Shown: positions 17,622-28,532 of the stretch, piece by piece | Position numbering within the stretch: the first letter of the stretch is position 1 | Layout of the letters: every line of letters begins with the position of its first letter | Source: Terebella lapidaria | Taxonomy: Eukaryota; Annelida; Polychaeta; Terebellida; Terebellidae | Length of the DNA stretch: 64,000 nucleotides | Reading direction: 5' to 3' | Assembly (NCBI GenBank): GCA_949152475.1 | Contig: OX424560.1 | Span: forward strand, 41,534,219 to 41,598,218 | Notes under the pieces: generated by a model | The model's database searches: none | Told to the model about the DNA's origin: nothing | The model's input: only the letters and a program-made list of their open reading frames with translations | Program-made: the position numbers and the translations under genes

Positions 17622-17689
17622 AAAATGGCGCGCGATATCCAGGTTGTGACGTCATAACCGGAAGTTGTAATTGGACTGAAAAACGCGTG
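17622..17689 (+). promoter_or_regulatory. Probable UBE3D core promoter
   Basis: Immediately upstream of the UBE3D ATG lie AAAATGGCG (17622-17630, YY1-like), a perfect CRE palindrome TGACGTCA (17647-17654), an ETS-type ACCGGAAGT (17657-17665) and an inverted CCAAT box, ATTGG (17670-17674). This mix is typical of TATA-less housekeeping promoters. Motif identity is seen directly; use as a promoter is inferred. The ATG lies within 20 bases of the last motif, so the 5' UTR would be very short. Confidence 0.6.
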
Positions 17690-20600
17690 ATGGATGTGAA
17701 AGTTACAGAAATTAGTCCTAAAATCGTGCTCTATTTGGAGTATAAATCCAAGTTGTCAGTTGCACAATTAGTTGTAAGCGTATCGAAGAAGTCCAGGTGA
17801 GTATAATTTTTGTTTCAGACACGTAGTTTGCCCCCATTTTTATGCCAAATTAGTAGACACTCTAACTAACAATCTGACAATCACAAGGACAGTGGCGCAC
17901 CAGCAGCTGCCAGCCTGAGCGAGCGGAGCGTCTGACTCTGAGATGGCTGTCATTCACCCTCGGGACTAAACAAAGTACGCCTTTCGGGGATACCTGCTGA
18001 GGACCGCAAGTCCGAAAGACGAAGTGCCATGCATGATAAAAAGTGTACCTCGATGCAAATGAAATCTATTCGCCGTTTGATAGCTCAAAACATGGTGAAA
18101 ACTAATAAAAATTACAGCTAAACCTACCAAAATGGCCAGTATAATCATTTATAAGTTGCTATCTGCATTAAATCGCTGATTTATTTTGTTTTACAAACAT
18201 CTTGAATCGTTTGAACCAAAGATGCAAAATCTGGCAACTTTCTCGCTTCGAAACAATGGCGGTTTTATACGGTGTTGAATCAAATAGAAACTGGCTTAGT
18301 GTTGCGTACATGTTGTTTTGCTTTATGCAACTCATTCTCCGTGTCGATTAGATTCTACACCGTATTTCTGTGTCACGGAGTTCATCCAGGCAATGGTTAA
18401 ACCGCCATAGAATCGAAGCGAGAAACTTGCCGGAATTTGCCGCTTTAGTTCAAGCGATTGAAAATGTTTCTAAGACACAATGAATCAACGATTTTAACAC
18501 AGATAACAACTATGAAATGATTATGCTTGCCATTTAGGTAAGTTTAGCTGTAATTTCCGTTAGTTTTCACAAAGTTCTGAGCTGTCAAACGGCGAATAGA
18601 TTTCGTTCGTTTCGAGTAACACATTTGACAATGCATGGAACTTCGTCTTTCGGACCTGCGGTCCTCAGCAGGTATTCTCGAAAGACGTTCTTTGTCTACC
18701 TCGGGACGGATATCGTTTGGCCATCTTTTCAACTAATAAATCAAAATCTTCCACAACTTTACCATGTTTACCCTCTATAGGCCTCATCTATATACCGAGA
18801 GGACATATGAGCCATCCGTCCTAAATTCGCCGCATCCCCAAATTCGCCAACGTGGATTTCGGGCCTTGTAATGTAAATGAAACTAACAAGTTCGATCGTC
18901 AATCGAGACTGATATCCTGTCTTTGTTCCAGTAATTTATTTTCCACAAAACGAGCTTCTGAGATTCTGATAATATCAAGTTGGCGAATTTTGGGATGCGG
19001 CGATTTCAAGACGGATGGCTCGTAGGGGATACATGTTTTACAAACAATCAATGACTTTATCACTGAAATATCCCAACTTGAAAACGCGAACCAGATTTTG
19101 ACAAGCTCTTGGCCGGGCCATGGGTTTATCCATTTTCTCAATAGTATGACATCAAATTCGCTTGGTGGCGCCACAACTCGATCTCAGATAATGAGAAGTG
19201 GCGCCACCAAGTGAATTGTGAGGTCAATGCAGCTGGAAATATGGATGCGCCCGTGAGATGTGTCAATTTGTCACAATCTGGTTCGCGTTTTCAAGTTGGG
19301 ATATTTCAGTGATAAAGTTACTGAACACGGGCCGAGGGCGGTTGGGAAACAGTGTAGTAGAATAAATCGCACCTATAACCACAACTGTTCCCTCTACATG
19401 CTCTAGGCCTCATCTATATACTATATACTAAGGTGACATAGAAGAAGAAGAAAATTGTAATTGCCTTATATTACAATTACAGGAGACAAACAACATCGTT
19501 CTCTCGAAGGGGCAATGCCTCAAGCTCCTCGTTATAAAAGACGATGTTGTTTGTCTCGAGGACATATAGGTGATACATATTTCACTAACGATAAACAATG
19601 ACTTCTTCACTTAATATTCCCAACTTGAAAACTGGAGCCATCATTTCTCAAGCTCATTGGCGCATCCCTTTTGTCAGCTGTGTTGACCTCAGGAGCTAGC
19701 TTTCTCTTGCCTCAGTCTCATTATTTGAGATCTAATTGTGACGCCACCAAGCGAAGTTGGATGTCATTACTGCTGACAAATAGGATACACCCATGAGCCA
19801 CCATGAGCTTGTGAAATTACACCTTCGTACTCCCTGGAACTTTGATCCCATTCAGGCTCTGAGTTTTACAATGTATGCTGATGAATAACATAGCATTTGT
19901 GAATTATAGCATGACCATGCATGAAGGTAATCAATGTATGTGCACACAATGTACTCCCTTCACCACTCTTTGACCAACTCTTATACGTGATATTCCAACA
20001 AAAACCAGTGACTCATGTCAATTACCAAATAACAACAAATTCTCCCAATTTACATTTTGATTTACTGCCAATTAAAAATGAAAAGGTTTTTTTCCAAATG
20101 AGATACTGGGTAGAATAGAATTAAGGAGTATACTGAAACTGAAATTGGGCATTTTAATTCTGATCATTTCAAGATACCCGGTAATAAATAAATTTTGCTT
20201 GTAGATTTTCTATTGCAAACTAAATTCAATCGAATTATCGAAATGTACATGCACTTCACTTACCGTGACACAGAATCGACTCAACGTTCACCATCAGCAA
20301 GACAGGATTGAGTCTGACTCACAAGGCAGATAATGTCAGCACAGATGTCGTGTTCAAGGGCCTTAGATTAGTGCCTCCGTCTTGTCATAGCATGCAAGTA
20401 AGTGACAATATCAAAACACATGAACTGTACAATGCAAAGATAAATGTTCACAGACTTGTGCTGACATCAAACGCATGATGTATAATCCGGCACAGGGTAA
20501 GCAATATTTGGGAATTAAAGTATGGAACTACTCCTCATAGATATTATTGTTGAGTGGATATTTGATGCAGCAGTTCAATTTTGCCTGCCATAAAGTTCTT

Positions 20601-23600
20601 TTGATCATTTAAAATGCCATAGAATATTACAATTCAATTCATTCAAAATTTTGACCTTCAGCACAATTATGAAATAATTCTGCAAATGGCACAATAACAT
20701 GTCCAAAACCATACAGTCAAATTTGTTTGGTTTATAGCAGTCATTGGCTGTTGTCAAGCAGTGGTCACTAAGCCATGGTTGTTATATTTCTGTGTCAGTG
20801 GGTTCGTGACGGAGAGCTACAGATGCGGCTGCAGGCGTACAAGTACGTGAGCGGAGAGAAAGGCCGCCATCGAGAGCGTGTACTCTCTGGCGAGTACACC
20901 AATGGGGAGAGCAGCGAAGACGCAGGGAAGGTCACAAGGGTCGAGGAGGTGCCGCCAATACAGAAGGGAGTAGATACCACGCTGTTGTGTTCTTCTTGTG
21001 GAAACTGCATCATCCTTACACACAGGTAATGTGAGCCAGATGCCAGTGACCTTCAGACAAAGTTTGCCTTGTTCCTGTCTGAAGGAGGATTAGTGAGTGA
21101 GTGAATAATGTAAATACTCGTGATGCACTTGTACTGCAGGTTTGAGCGAGTGCTGCCACTACCATCCGACAACTGGCAGGAGCTGACTGACTCGTGGTTC
21201 TGTTGTCAGCATAACCAAGGCGACCATGACAAGTTTCCACAGGGTCGGCCGCTGGTGCCGAGGGCTGGAGATTTCCTGTACAGCGACACGTCGGTCGTCG
21301 TGCTGCAGTCCATCTTGAGTCCTGTCGGTGTCAGTGGCGCCGCCCGGGGAGTAGTCAAGTGTGCGCGCTGCTGTAACACACTCGGCCGCAGCACTCGACC
21401 TGGTACGCCAACTCCTGTGGGAGTCAACCGTGATACTTGAAATAACTCAGGAATATCACATATTATGTTGGACGATACTTTGCTTCTGAATTGTTGTTGT
21501 TGGAAATATGATATTATCAATTACAGTAGCACAGTCATCATAACCAGTTCACAGGGTCAATGTATTGGGGTTTTACAGACAACGGAGTCAGTGTGGATGA
21601 GACGGCCATTGTTCTATACAAGTTCCAGGTTCACATCCAGCAGGGTCTCATCAACGGTCCTCTTCCTGGCTACGTGTGCAATAAACGGCTCTGGTCAGTC
21701 AAATGCTACATCTGCGTATCTAAATCCTACACATTATAATACATGTATTGGTAGTTGTCTACTGGGAAGGATGTATTCACTTATGTTCCCTGCGATGGCT
21801 GAGAAATTGTTGTTGGATTGTTGCAGGCTTCAGAGTGTTGAAAGGGGCGTGTCCAATCTTCTACTGAAGTATGCGGACAAACACAACTGTTTCCGTTTTG
21901 TGATAGAAACTAGACGAGAGGCCACTAAAGTAGAACCGTACATGATAGTGAGTGTGATACACCAGGCATATTCCACACGTGCTGCCGCCTTCTGATGTTT
22001 CAAAATGTACATTGTTGATAACTATGATATTCACCTGTACGGTCCTGTCCCTGGATGTCTATAGCTATCATCAGCATGTTATCTCACAGAAGCGCTATGA
22101 ATTCAACCTCTACATACTTAGCACACACTGAGCTGTTGCAGGTTTGGCTGATGGACGCAGACAATGTGATATATCAGAGCTCGGTCGCTGTAGGTCGGGA
22201 CGAACCCGAGATTCTACAACCGCGATCTGTGGCTAAAGTCATTTACAGGGACAGCTTCAGCGACACCAAGTAAGTCTTCTTCCTGGCTCAGTACATAGAA
22301 CCAAACTTCTCAGCACGAAATGTGGCCATATACTAGTGTGCCGGTATGTGTATTGTCCAAATAAGATGTATTGTCTGGTTGCTTTATTCGTGATAAAGGG
22401 GAGGATGTGATAGGTACTGGTCTCGACAGATTAGCACCTTTTATGGTATGACAAACATTGCATGAAGTTATCGATTGAGTTGAGTGTGCAGGCTGTTTTT
22501 AATGGATGTTTTGTGTTGACAGATGTTTTGTGTTTACGGATGTTTTGTGTGCAGGCTGATGGAGGTTCGTGTTGATGGATGTTTTGTGTGTGCAGGCTGA
22601 TGGATGTTTGTGTTGACAGATGTTTTGTGTGTGCAGACTGATGGATGTTTCGTGTTGACATATGTTTTGTGTGTGCAGGCTGATGGATGTTTCGTGTTGA
22701 CAGATGTTTTGTGTGTGCAGGCTGATGGATGTTTGTGTTGACAGATGTTTTGTGTGTGCAGGCTGATGGATGTTTGTGTTGACAGATGTTTTGTGTGTGC
22801 AGGCTGATGGGTGTTTTGTGTGTGCAGGCTGATGGATGTTTGTGTTGACAGATGTTTTATGTGCAGGCTGATGGATGTTGTGTGTGCAGGCTGGTGGATG
22901 TTTTGTGTTGACAGATGTTTTGTGTGTGCAGGCTGATGGATGTTGTGTGTTGACAGATGTTTTGTGTGTGCAGGCTAATGGATGTTTGTGTTGACAAATG
23001 TTTTGTGTGCAGACTGATGGATGTTTGTGTTGACAGATGTTTTGTGTGTGCAGGCTGATGGATGTTTGTGTTGACAGATATTTTGTGTGTACAATCTAAT
23101 GGATGTTGTGTGTTGACAGAAGTTTTGTGTGTGCAGGCTGATGGATGTTTGTGTTGACAGATGTTTTGTGTGTGCAGACTGATGGATTTTCGTGTTGACA
23201 GATGTTTTGTGTGTGCAGGCTGATGGATGTTTGTGTTGACAGATGTTTTATGTGCAGGCTGATGGATGTTTTGTGTTGACAGATGTTTTGTGTGTGCAGG
23301 CTGATGGGTGTTTTGTGTGTGTGCAGGCTGATGGATGTTTGTGTTAACAGATGTTTTATGTGCAGGCTGATGGATGTCTTGTGTTGACAGATGTTTTGTG
23401 TGTGCAGGCTGATGGATGTTTTGTGTTGACAGATGTTTTGTGTGTGCAGGTTAAGGAATTTTTTGTGTTGACAGATGTTTTGTGTGTGCAGGCTGATGGA
23501 TGTTTTGTGTTGACAGATGTTTTGTGTGTGCAGGCTAATGGATGTTTGTGTTGATGGATGTTTTGTGTGTGCAGGGATGGATTTTTGTGTGTGCAGGCTG

Positions 23601-23717
23601 ACGGATGTTTTGTGTGTGCAGGCTGATGGATGTTTGTGTTTATGGATGTTTTGTGTGTGCAGGCTAATTAGGCATCCCGATTGAAAATCGGGAGGCCTTA
23701 TGTTTTTGTCTGTTTTT

Positions 23718-23749
<32 letters not shown>

Positions 23750-24225
23750 TTTTTTTTCTTCCGCCGTTCGGTTTCCGGATCATAACTCTTGAACGCCTTA
23801 ATCTATCTTTCCGAAATTTTCACAGCTCATCCGAAATACTTTGCTCCTAACCCCTATTGTTTTTCGTCGAGACCCGAAATCCAAGATGGCCGCCAGCGGC
23901 CATTTTGGAAAAAAAAATCGGGCGATTCCTGTCAATGTCATAATTTGATTCAGGCAATTTCCAGGGGGAAAAAATTTTTTGGGTGTATTTTTTTTTGGAC
24001 TTAGAATTTTTCCCTCACCTGCCCCCATGCAGATGTAATACTGTGACTGAGCCATGCTACTGTATTCACTGACTGCAGCCTGCATGTCCAGCATGAGGCT
24101 AGGCTCTGCCCTCTCAGCCAGTCAGCCAGTGCAGTATATGAGAGCCCTGCTCAGTAATGCCTGTGATAAGGCAATACCCCCCCCCCCCCTCTCCCTCCCC
24201 CTCGGGAGGCCTTATGTTTTTGTCT

Positions 24226-24257
<32 letters not shown>

Positions 24258-24731
24258 CTTCCGCCGTTCGGTTTCCGGATCATAACTCTTGAACGCCTTA
24301 ATCTATCTTTCTGAAATTTTCACAGCTCATCCGAAATACTTTGCTCCTAACCCCTATTGTTTTTCGTCGAGACCCGAAATCCAAGATGGCCGCCAGCGGC
24401 CAGTTTGGAAAAAAAAATCGGGCGATTCCTGTCAATGTCATAATTTGATTCAGGCAATTTCCAGGGGGAAAAAATTTTTTGGGTGTATTTTTTTTTGGAC
24501 TTAGAATTTTTCCCTCGCCTGCCCCCATGCAGATGTAATACTGTGACTGAGCCATGCTACTGTATTCACTGACTGCAGCCTGCATGTCCAGCATGAGGCT
24601 AGGCTCTGCCCTCTCAGCCAGTCAGCCAGTGCAGTATATGAGAGCCCTGCTCAGTAATGCCTGTGATAAGGCAATACCCCCCCCCCCCCTCTCCCTCCCC
24701 CTCGGGAGGCCTTATGTTTTTGTCTGTTTTT

Positions 24732-24763
<32 letters not shown>

Positions 24764-26165
24764 TTTTTTTTCTTCCGCCATTCGGTTACCGGATCATAAC
24801 TCTTGAACGCCTTAATCTATCTTTCCGAAATTTTCACAGCTCATCCGAAATACTTTGCTCCTAACCCCTATTGTTTTTCGTCGAGACCCGAAATCCAAGA
24901 TGGCCGCCAGCGGCCATTTTGGAAAAAAAAATCGGGCGATTCCTGTCAATGTCATAATTTGATTCAGGCAATTTCCAGGGGGAAAAAATTTTTTGGGTGT
25001 ATTTTTTTTTGGACTTAGAATTTTTCCCTCACCTGCCCCCATGCAGATGTAATACTGTGACTGAGCCATGCTACTGTATTCACTGACTGCAGCCTGCATG
25101 TCCAGCATGAGGCTAGGCTCTGCCCTCTCAGCCAGTGCAGTATATGAGAGCCCTGCTCAGTAATGCCTGTGATAAGGCAATACCCCCCCCCCCCCCTCTC
25201 CCTCCCCCACCTCCACTGTCAGCCAGTCTAATCTGCATATGAATGTAGCAATGTATCAGTGACTTGTATGCACTGCCCCTCTTCCCCCCCCCCCTCTCCT
25301 GTCCCCTCACCCCAGTTTACTATACTAACACCAACAAGTTGGAACAATGCCCTCCTTCCCTTTCTAAAGAAAACAATAGGTGGTTATATAATGATGACCC
25401 AAACTGAAGATAACAGCTTTGAAGGTCTGCCTGGGCCTTGCTTGCCGGTCAATTGTTCATTGTATTCAGTTAAAACAGCACTGTGTTTATCTGGATGAAA
25501 CTACATGCATTGTTTTGTTTTCTAGCTGTATTTCACATGCAGTGACCAAATTATCATTGTTTTACTTAGTCAGAACCCAGAATAATTTCCTTTTTGCTTG
25601 TATTATGAATGTCTGTCATGTCTGTACATTTAATACCTATTGAGATTAAAACAAATATCTGATGGACATTTGTCTAGTGAGCAACTGCTATAATTTGAAC
25701 TCTCACTCCCACCTGTGTTCAATAATCCTGGTATATGTATTATAATAACAGTCAAGTTTCACCATTAGAAAAGAAAAGAAAAATTGGGGGATGCCACAAA
25801 GCCTATAGGCTTTTATGTCTAGTGGATGTTTGTGTTTATGGATGTTTTGTGTGTGCAGGCTAATGGATGTTTGTGTGTGCAAGCTGATGGATGTTTTGTG
25901 TGTGCAGGCTGATGGATGTTTGTGTTTGGATGTTTTGTGTGTGCAGGCTGATGGATGTTTGTGTTTATGGATGTTTTGTGTGTGCAGGCTGGCAGACGAA
26001 TGGAGGAAAGACCTCGGAGCTCACTGTCTGGAGCTGCCGGAGAATCAGTGTGACGAGATTCTTCAGTTACTGATGACTCGCACTGAACTACTGCCAGAGA
26101 GTCTGCGAACCGCCAACAACTTCCTGGTGAAGTCCGCTAGACTCAATTACATCAGAAACCCATAA
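17690..26165 (+). CDS. UBE3D: HECT-like E3 ubiquitin-protein ligase E3D, complete, 8 exons
   Basis: UBE3D (also called UBE2CBP) is a HECT_2-family protein reported to bind the E2 UBE2C/UbcH10. Coding exons: 17690-17796, 20274-20397, 20799-21025, 21140-21402, 21579-21693, 21827-21947, 22142-22269, 25988-26165. The sum is 1,263 bp (420 codons plus stop); phases agree throughout. Family signatures visible are GLRLVPPSCHSMQ, two zinc-binding-like pairs (LLCSSCGNCI and KCARCCNTLG), RVLPLPSDNWQELTDSWFC, FRFVIETRREATKV and a C-terminal LLPESLRTANNFLVK resembling the human ending. Exon 1 was found by its GTGAGT donor, its phase and weak similarity to the human N-terminus, and is the least certain. 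Intron 1 is packed with fold-back repeats. Intron 7 (3.7 kb) is a minisatellite plus a Helitron-like insertion that reach the acceptor of the last exon with no spacer. Confidence 0.88.
17935..18727. mobile_element. Long imperfect palindrome (fold-back element) in UBE3D intron 1
   Basis: The left arm (about 17.94-18.28 kb) is the imperfect reverse complement of the right arm (about 18.36-18.73 kb), centred near 18.32 kb. Matching blocks include GATACCTGCTGAGGACCGCA (from 17980) with its complement near 18.65-18.68 kb, and CTTTCTCGCTTCG (about 18240-18252) with CGAAGCGAGAAAC (from about 18414). Arm divergence is roughly 15-25% by eye, so the element is not very young. No ORF. Confidence 0.7.
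18809..19330. repeat. Adjacent inverted repeats in UBE3D intron 1
   Basis: Two inverted-repeat pairs follow each other. 18809-18851 (starting GAGCCATCCGTCCTAAATTC) pairs with about 18978-19022. About 19050-19180, containing GATATTTCAGTGATAAAGT in inverted form and CTTGGTGGCGCCA, pairs with about 19195-19325. A weaker relative of the second pair continues to about 19.8 kb, with an extra pair GGAGACAAACAACATCGT (19481-19498) and its inverse near 19538-19555. These look like decayed fold-back elements of related families; no coding capacity. Confidence 0.65.
22490..23667 (+). repeat. Minisatellite (~41 bp) carrying a 3' splice-site motif, UBE3D intron 7
   Basis: Units of about 39-42 bp read roughly GATGTTTTGTGTGTGCAG then GCTGATGGATGTTTGTGTT then GACA. 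Every unit contains the acceptor-like TTTTGTGTGTGCAG|GCTG, the same sequence that forms the real acceptor of the last UBE3D exon at 25974-25991. About 28-30 units occur before a Helitron-like element interrupts at 23668; the array resumes at 25823. Units vary by small substitutions and by deletion of the GTTGACAGATG block. Confidence 0.9.
23668..25822 (+). mobile_element. Helitron-like element, copy 3, with triplicated 5' part
   Basis: Same ends as the other two copies (TTAGGCATCCC start, CTAG end), inserted in the minisatellite. Joining the flanks restores a normal repeat unit (GCTAA then TGGATG), which shows directly that no target bases were duplicated or lost beyond the A/T junction. The first ~0.5 kb is present three times in direct orientation (starts near 23668, 24200 and 24713). 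Each join runs from the poly-C/CTCCCTCCCC tract back to TCGGGAGGCC in the 5' hairpin. The element then continues once to the 3' end. Confidence 0.8.
25823..25987 (+). repeat. Continuation of the UBE3D minisatellite up to the last-exon acceptor
   Basis: Four to five more units follow the Helitron-like insertion. The final unit's TGTGTGCAG is the acceptor AG of exon 8 (25988), so the array and the splice site are physically the same sequence. The first exonic bases, GCTGGCAGACGAATGG, resemble the unit's GCTGATGGATG, which suggests the array grew from this junction. Confidence 0.85.
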
Positions 26166-26538
26166 GAGAGATCTCTCTTATGGGTTTCTGATTACATACA
26201 AACAGAATGTCACATTCTCATAGTAAATATCATGTCTCTGTTATAACAGGGCTATCAGTAACTATCAATAACAAGGCTATGGGGCTGTCCGTGTCTTGAT
26301 AAATGATGATGTCTGACTTGATTCATGACTGATTGTTGTATGTTTTCAGGTCAGTTACCTCGAAACAGATCGACCGTGCAACTTGTGACCAACACATATT
26401 CTAATGTTTTCAGTAGTCATCAGAGATACAAATTGTGCCGAACTTATGGAAATCACATCTGTTGAAATCAGGAGGGAATTCATTGGATATATTGGTGAAG
26501 TTATTCTTGAACATATAATCATGTATAATTTTGTGTTA

Positions 26539-26650
26539 AATAAAAACCAGAGATCTCATACTTTGTTATATGCAAGTCATCAGTTGGTTTCACCTTACCA
26601 GTTGGTATTTAATAGCCAATATATGCTTTGTTCTGTTTTGTTGTAATAAA
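26539..26650 (+). terminator. UBE3D polyadenylation signals
   Basis: Two AATAAA hexamers at 26539-26544 and 26645-26650 lie 370-480 bases after the UBE3D stop codon. A 29-bp region at about 26151-26187 just around the stop is a near-perfect hairpin (GAAACCCATAAGAGAGATCT with its complement), an unusual structure at a stop codon. Confidence 0.5.
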
Positions 26651-27033
26651 AACTATACAACCTTTGTTTCTCAATATTGAGCTGTTTACGCTGACCCACA
26701 ACTGCTAAAACTTCTTGTCTAAGAGTATGAGACATGTTTTCCTTTCGTGTTGACTAATGCATTCAATGCAACTTCAAGCCATAATCACCTGCTGGTATAC
26801 TAAATTTTTTCTAACCTGTTTTATTGATACATTTTTATCCATAGATGAGTGAAACACTCAACTATCGTGACACAAATTGATTACTTTTTCCTTAAAAACA
26901 CATGACAAAATCCCCGAATCGGCCCAGACTCACATTCTAGACTGAAATGTGTCATTTGCGTTGATACCTAGTGTCGGAGATACAGGTCTGAAATTATATA
27001 AAAGCGATGTTGTTTGACTCTGAGGTGTGTGAA

Positions 27034-27412
27034 ACTAGACGTCAAGGCCTAAAGATGCCTTGGGGGCGTTTCGACTATAAATTCATATGTATCTCCACCA
27101 TTAGCGACCAATATAAAAGATGGTGACTCCGCGGAAAATTTTCAGACTGAGGTTGAAGTTCACTCAACATTACTCTGCGAAATATTTGTTTAGGTAAAGG
27201 AGTCTGAAAATAACGTCTCGTTCTACGATGTTCCAAAAATGAAAAATGCAGACTGCCAGAAAAATATCAGCGAGGGCCAAGTTCACCCAACAGATCCCTA
27301 AGACATGTTTGTCTGGTGCCACGAGTCCGAAGCTAACATCCGTTTCTCTCTATGACGCACCGCTTCCCAGGTATGGCCGGAAATGAAAAAATTAGCCCAA
27401 AGGGCTAAGATA
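27034..27412 (-). mobile_element. Fragment of the diverged Helitron-like family, inverted
   Basis: Begins CTAGACGTCAAGGCC, the reverse complement of the hairpin-plus-CTAG 3' end seen at 4876, and continues with inverted blocks of the same tandem repeat (GTTTGTCTGGTGCCACGAGTC; TCTCTCTATGACGCACCG). No ORF and no clear 5' end; it abuts the next transposon. Confidence 0.55.
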
Positions 27413-27439
27413 GGTTACCGGACAATATATAATAGCTAT

Positions 27440-28480
27440 ATTTTGTCCCGTGATCTTGAAAATAAGGTCACTGGTCGAATTTAAAGTCACAAGAGTGTTC
27501 AGCATATTTGATTTCCTATAGTTCACAATTGATTACTAAGCTGTAAGTTCAATATTAGGAGAGATATTAATCATTATGTCCTGTGACCTTGAAAATGAAA
27601 TCAAATGTCAAATTAAAGGTCTACAGAATATTCGGCATTTATCATTTTCTGTATGTCAACAATTATTCCTAAGCTGTGAAGTCGATAATAAGCGAGATAT
27701 TAGCCATTTAGTGCTGTGACCTTAAAAATAAGGTCAAAGGTCAAATTCAAGGTCATGACAATACAGCATATCTTCCTATATGTCGACAATTGATTTCAAG
27801 TTGTGAAGTTGATAAGCGAGATATTACCCATTTTGTGGTTTGACCTTGAAAATGAGGTCAAATTCAAGGTAATGACAATCAGCATATATCATTTCCTATG
27901 TGCCCACAATTGATTCCTGAGCTGTAAAGTCAATAATAAGCGAAATATCAGCCATTTTGTGCTCTGACCTTGAAAATGAGGTCAAATTCAAGGTCATGAC
28001 AATATTGCACATATATCATTTCCTATATGTCCACAATTGATTGTGAAGTTGATAATAAGTGAGATATTACCCATTTTGTGATCTGTCCTTGAAGATGAGG
28101 TCGATGGTCAAATTCAAGGTGATGTCAATAATCAGCGTATATCATTTCCTATGTGTCCACAATTGATTCCTAAGCTGTAAGTAGATAATAAGCGAGATAT
28201 CAGCCATTTTGTGCATGACCTTGAAAACGAGGTCAAAATGTCAAATTCAAGGTAAAAAATATTCGGCATACATCATTTCCTATACGTCCACAATTTAATC
28301 TCAAGCTGTAAGGTTGATAATAAGCGAGATATTAGCCATTTTGCTCTTTGACCTTTAAAATCAGGTCAAAGGTCAAATTCAAGGTCATGACAATAATCAG
28401 CATATATCATTTCATATGTGTCCACAATTGATTTCTAGCCTCTAATCTCAATATTAAGTGAGATATTAGGATAATGTGTC
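27440..28480 (+). repeat. Tandem repeat (~125-140 bp) with nuclear-receptor-like half-sites
   Basis: About eight units, each with GAGATATTAGCCATTTTGTG, GACCTTGAAAATGAGGTCAA, CAAATTCAAGGTCATGACAA and CATTTCCTATATGTCCACAA. GCGAGATAT or close variants recur near 27692, 27815 and 27940, spacings of 123-125 bp. Some units hold AGGTCAAAGGTCA, a perfect direct repeat of AGGTCA spaced by one base (27731-27743; 28363-28375). No coding capacity. Confidence 0.75.
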
Positions 28481-28532
28481 CCATCATAGAGCATAGGAGA
28501 GTTTAACATGGGAAAGTCCCATTTGGGACCTG

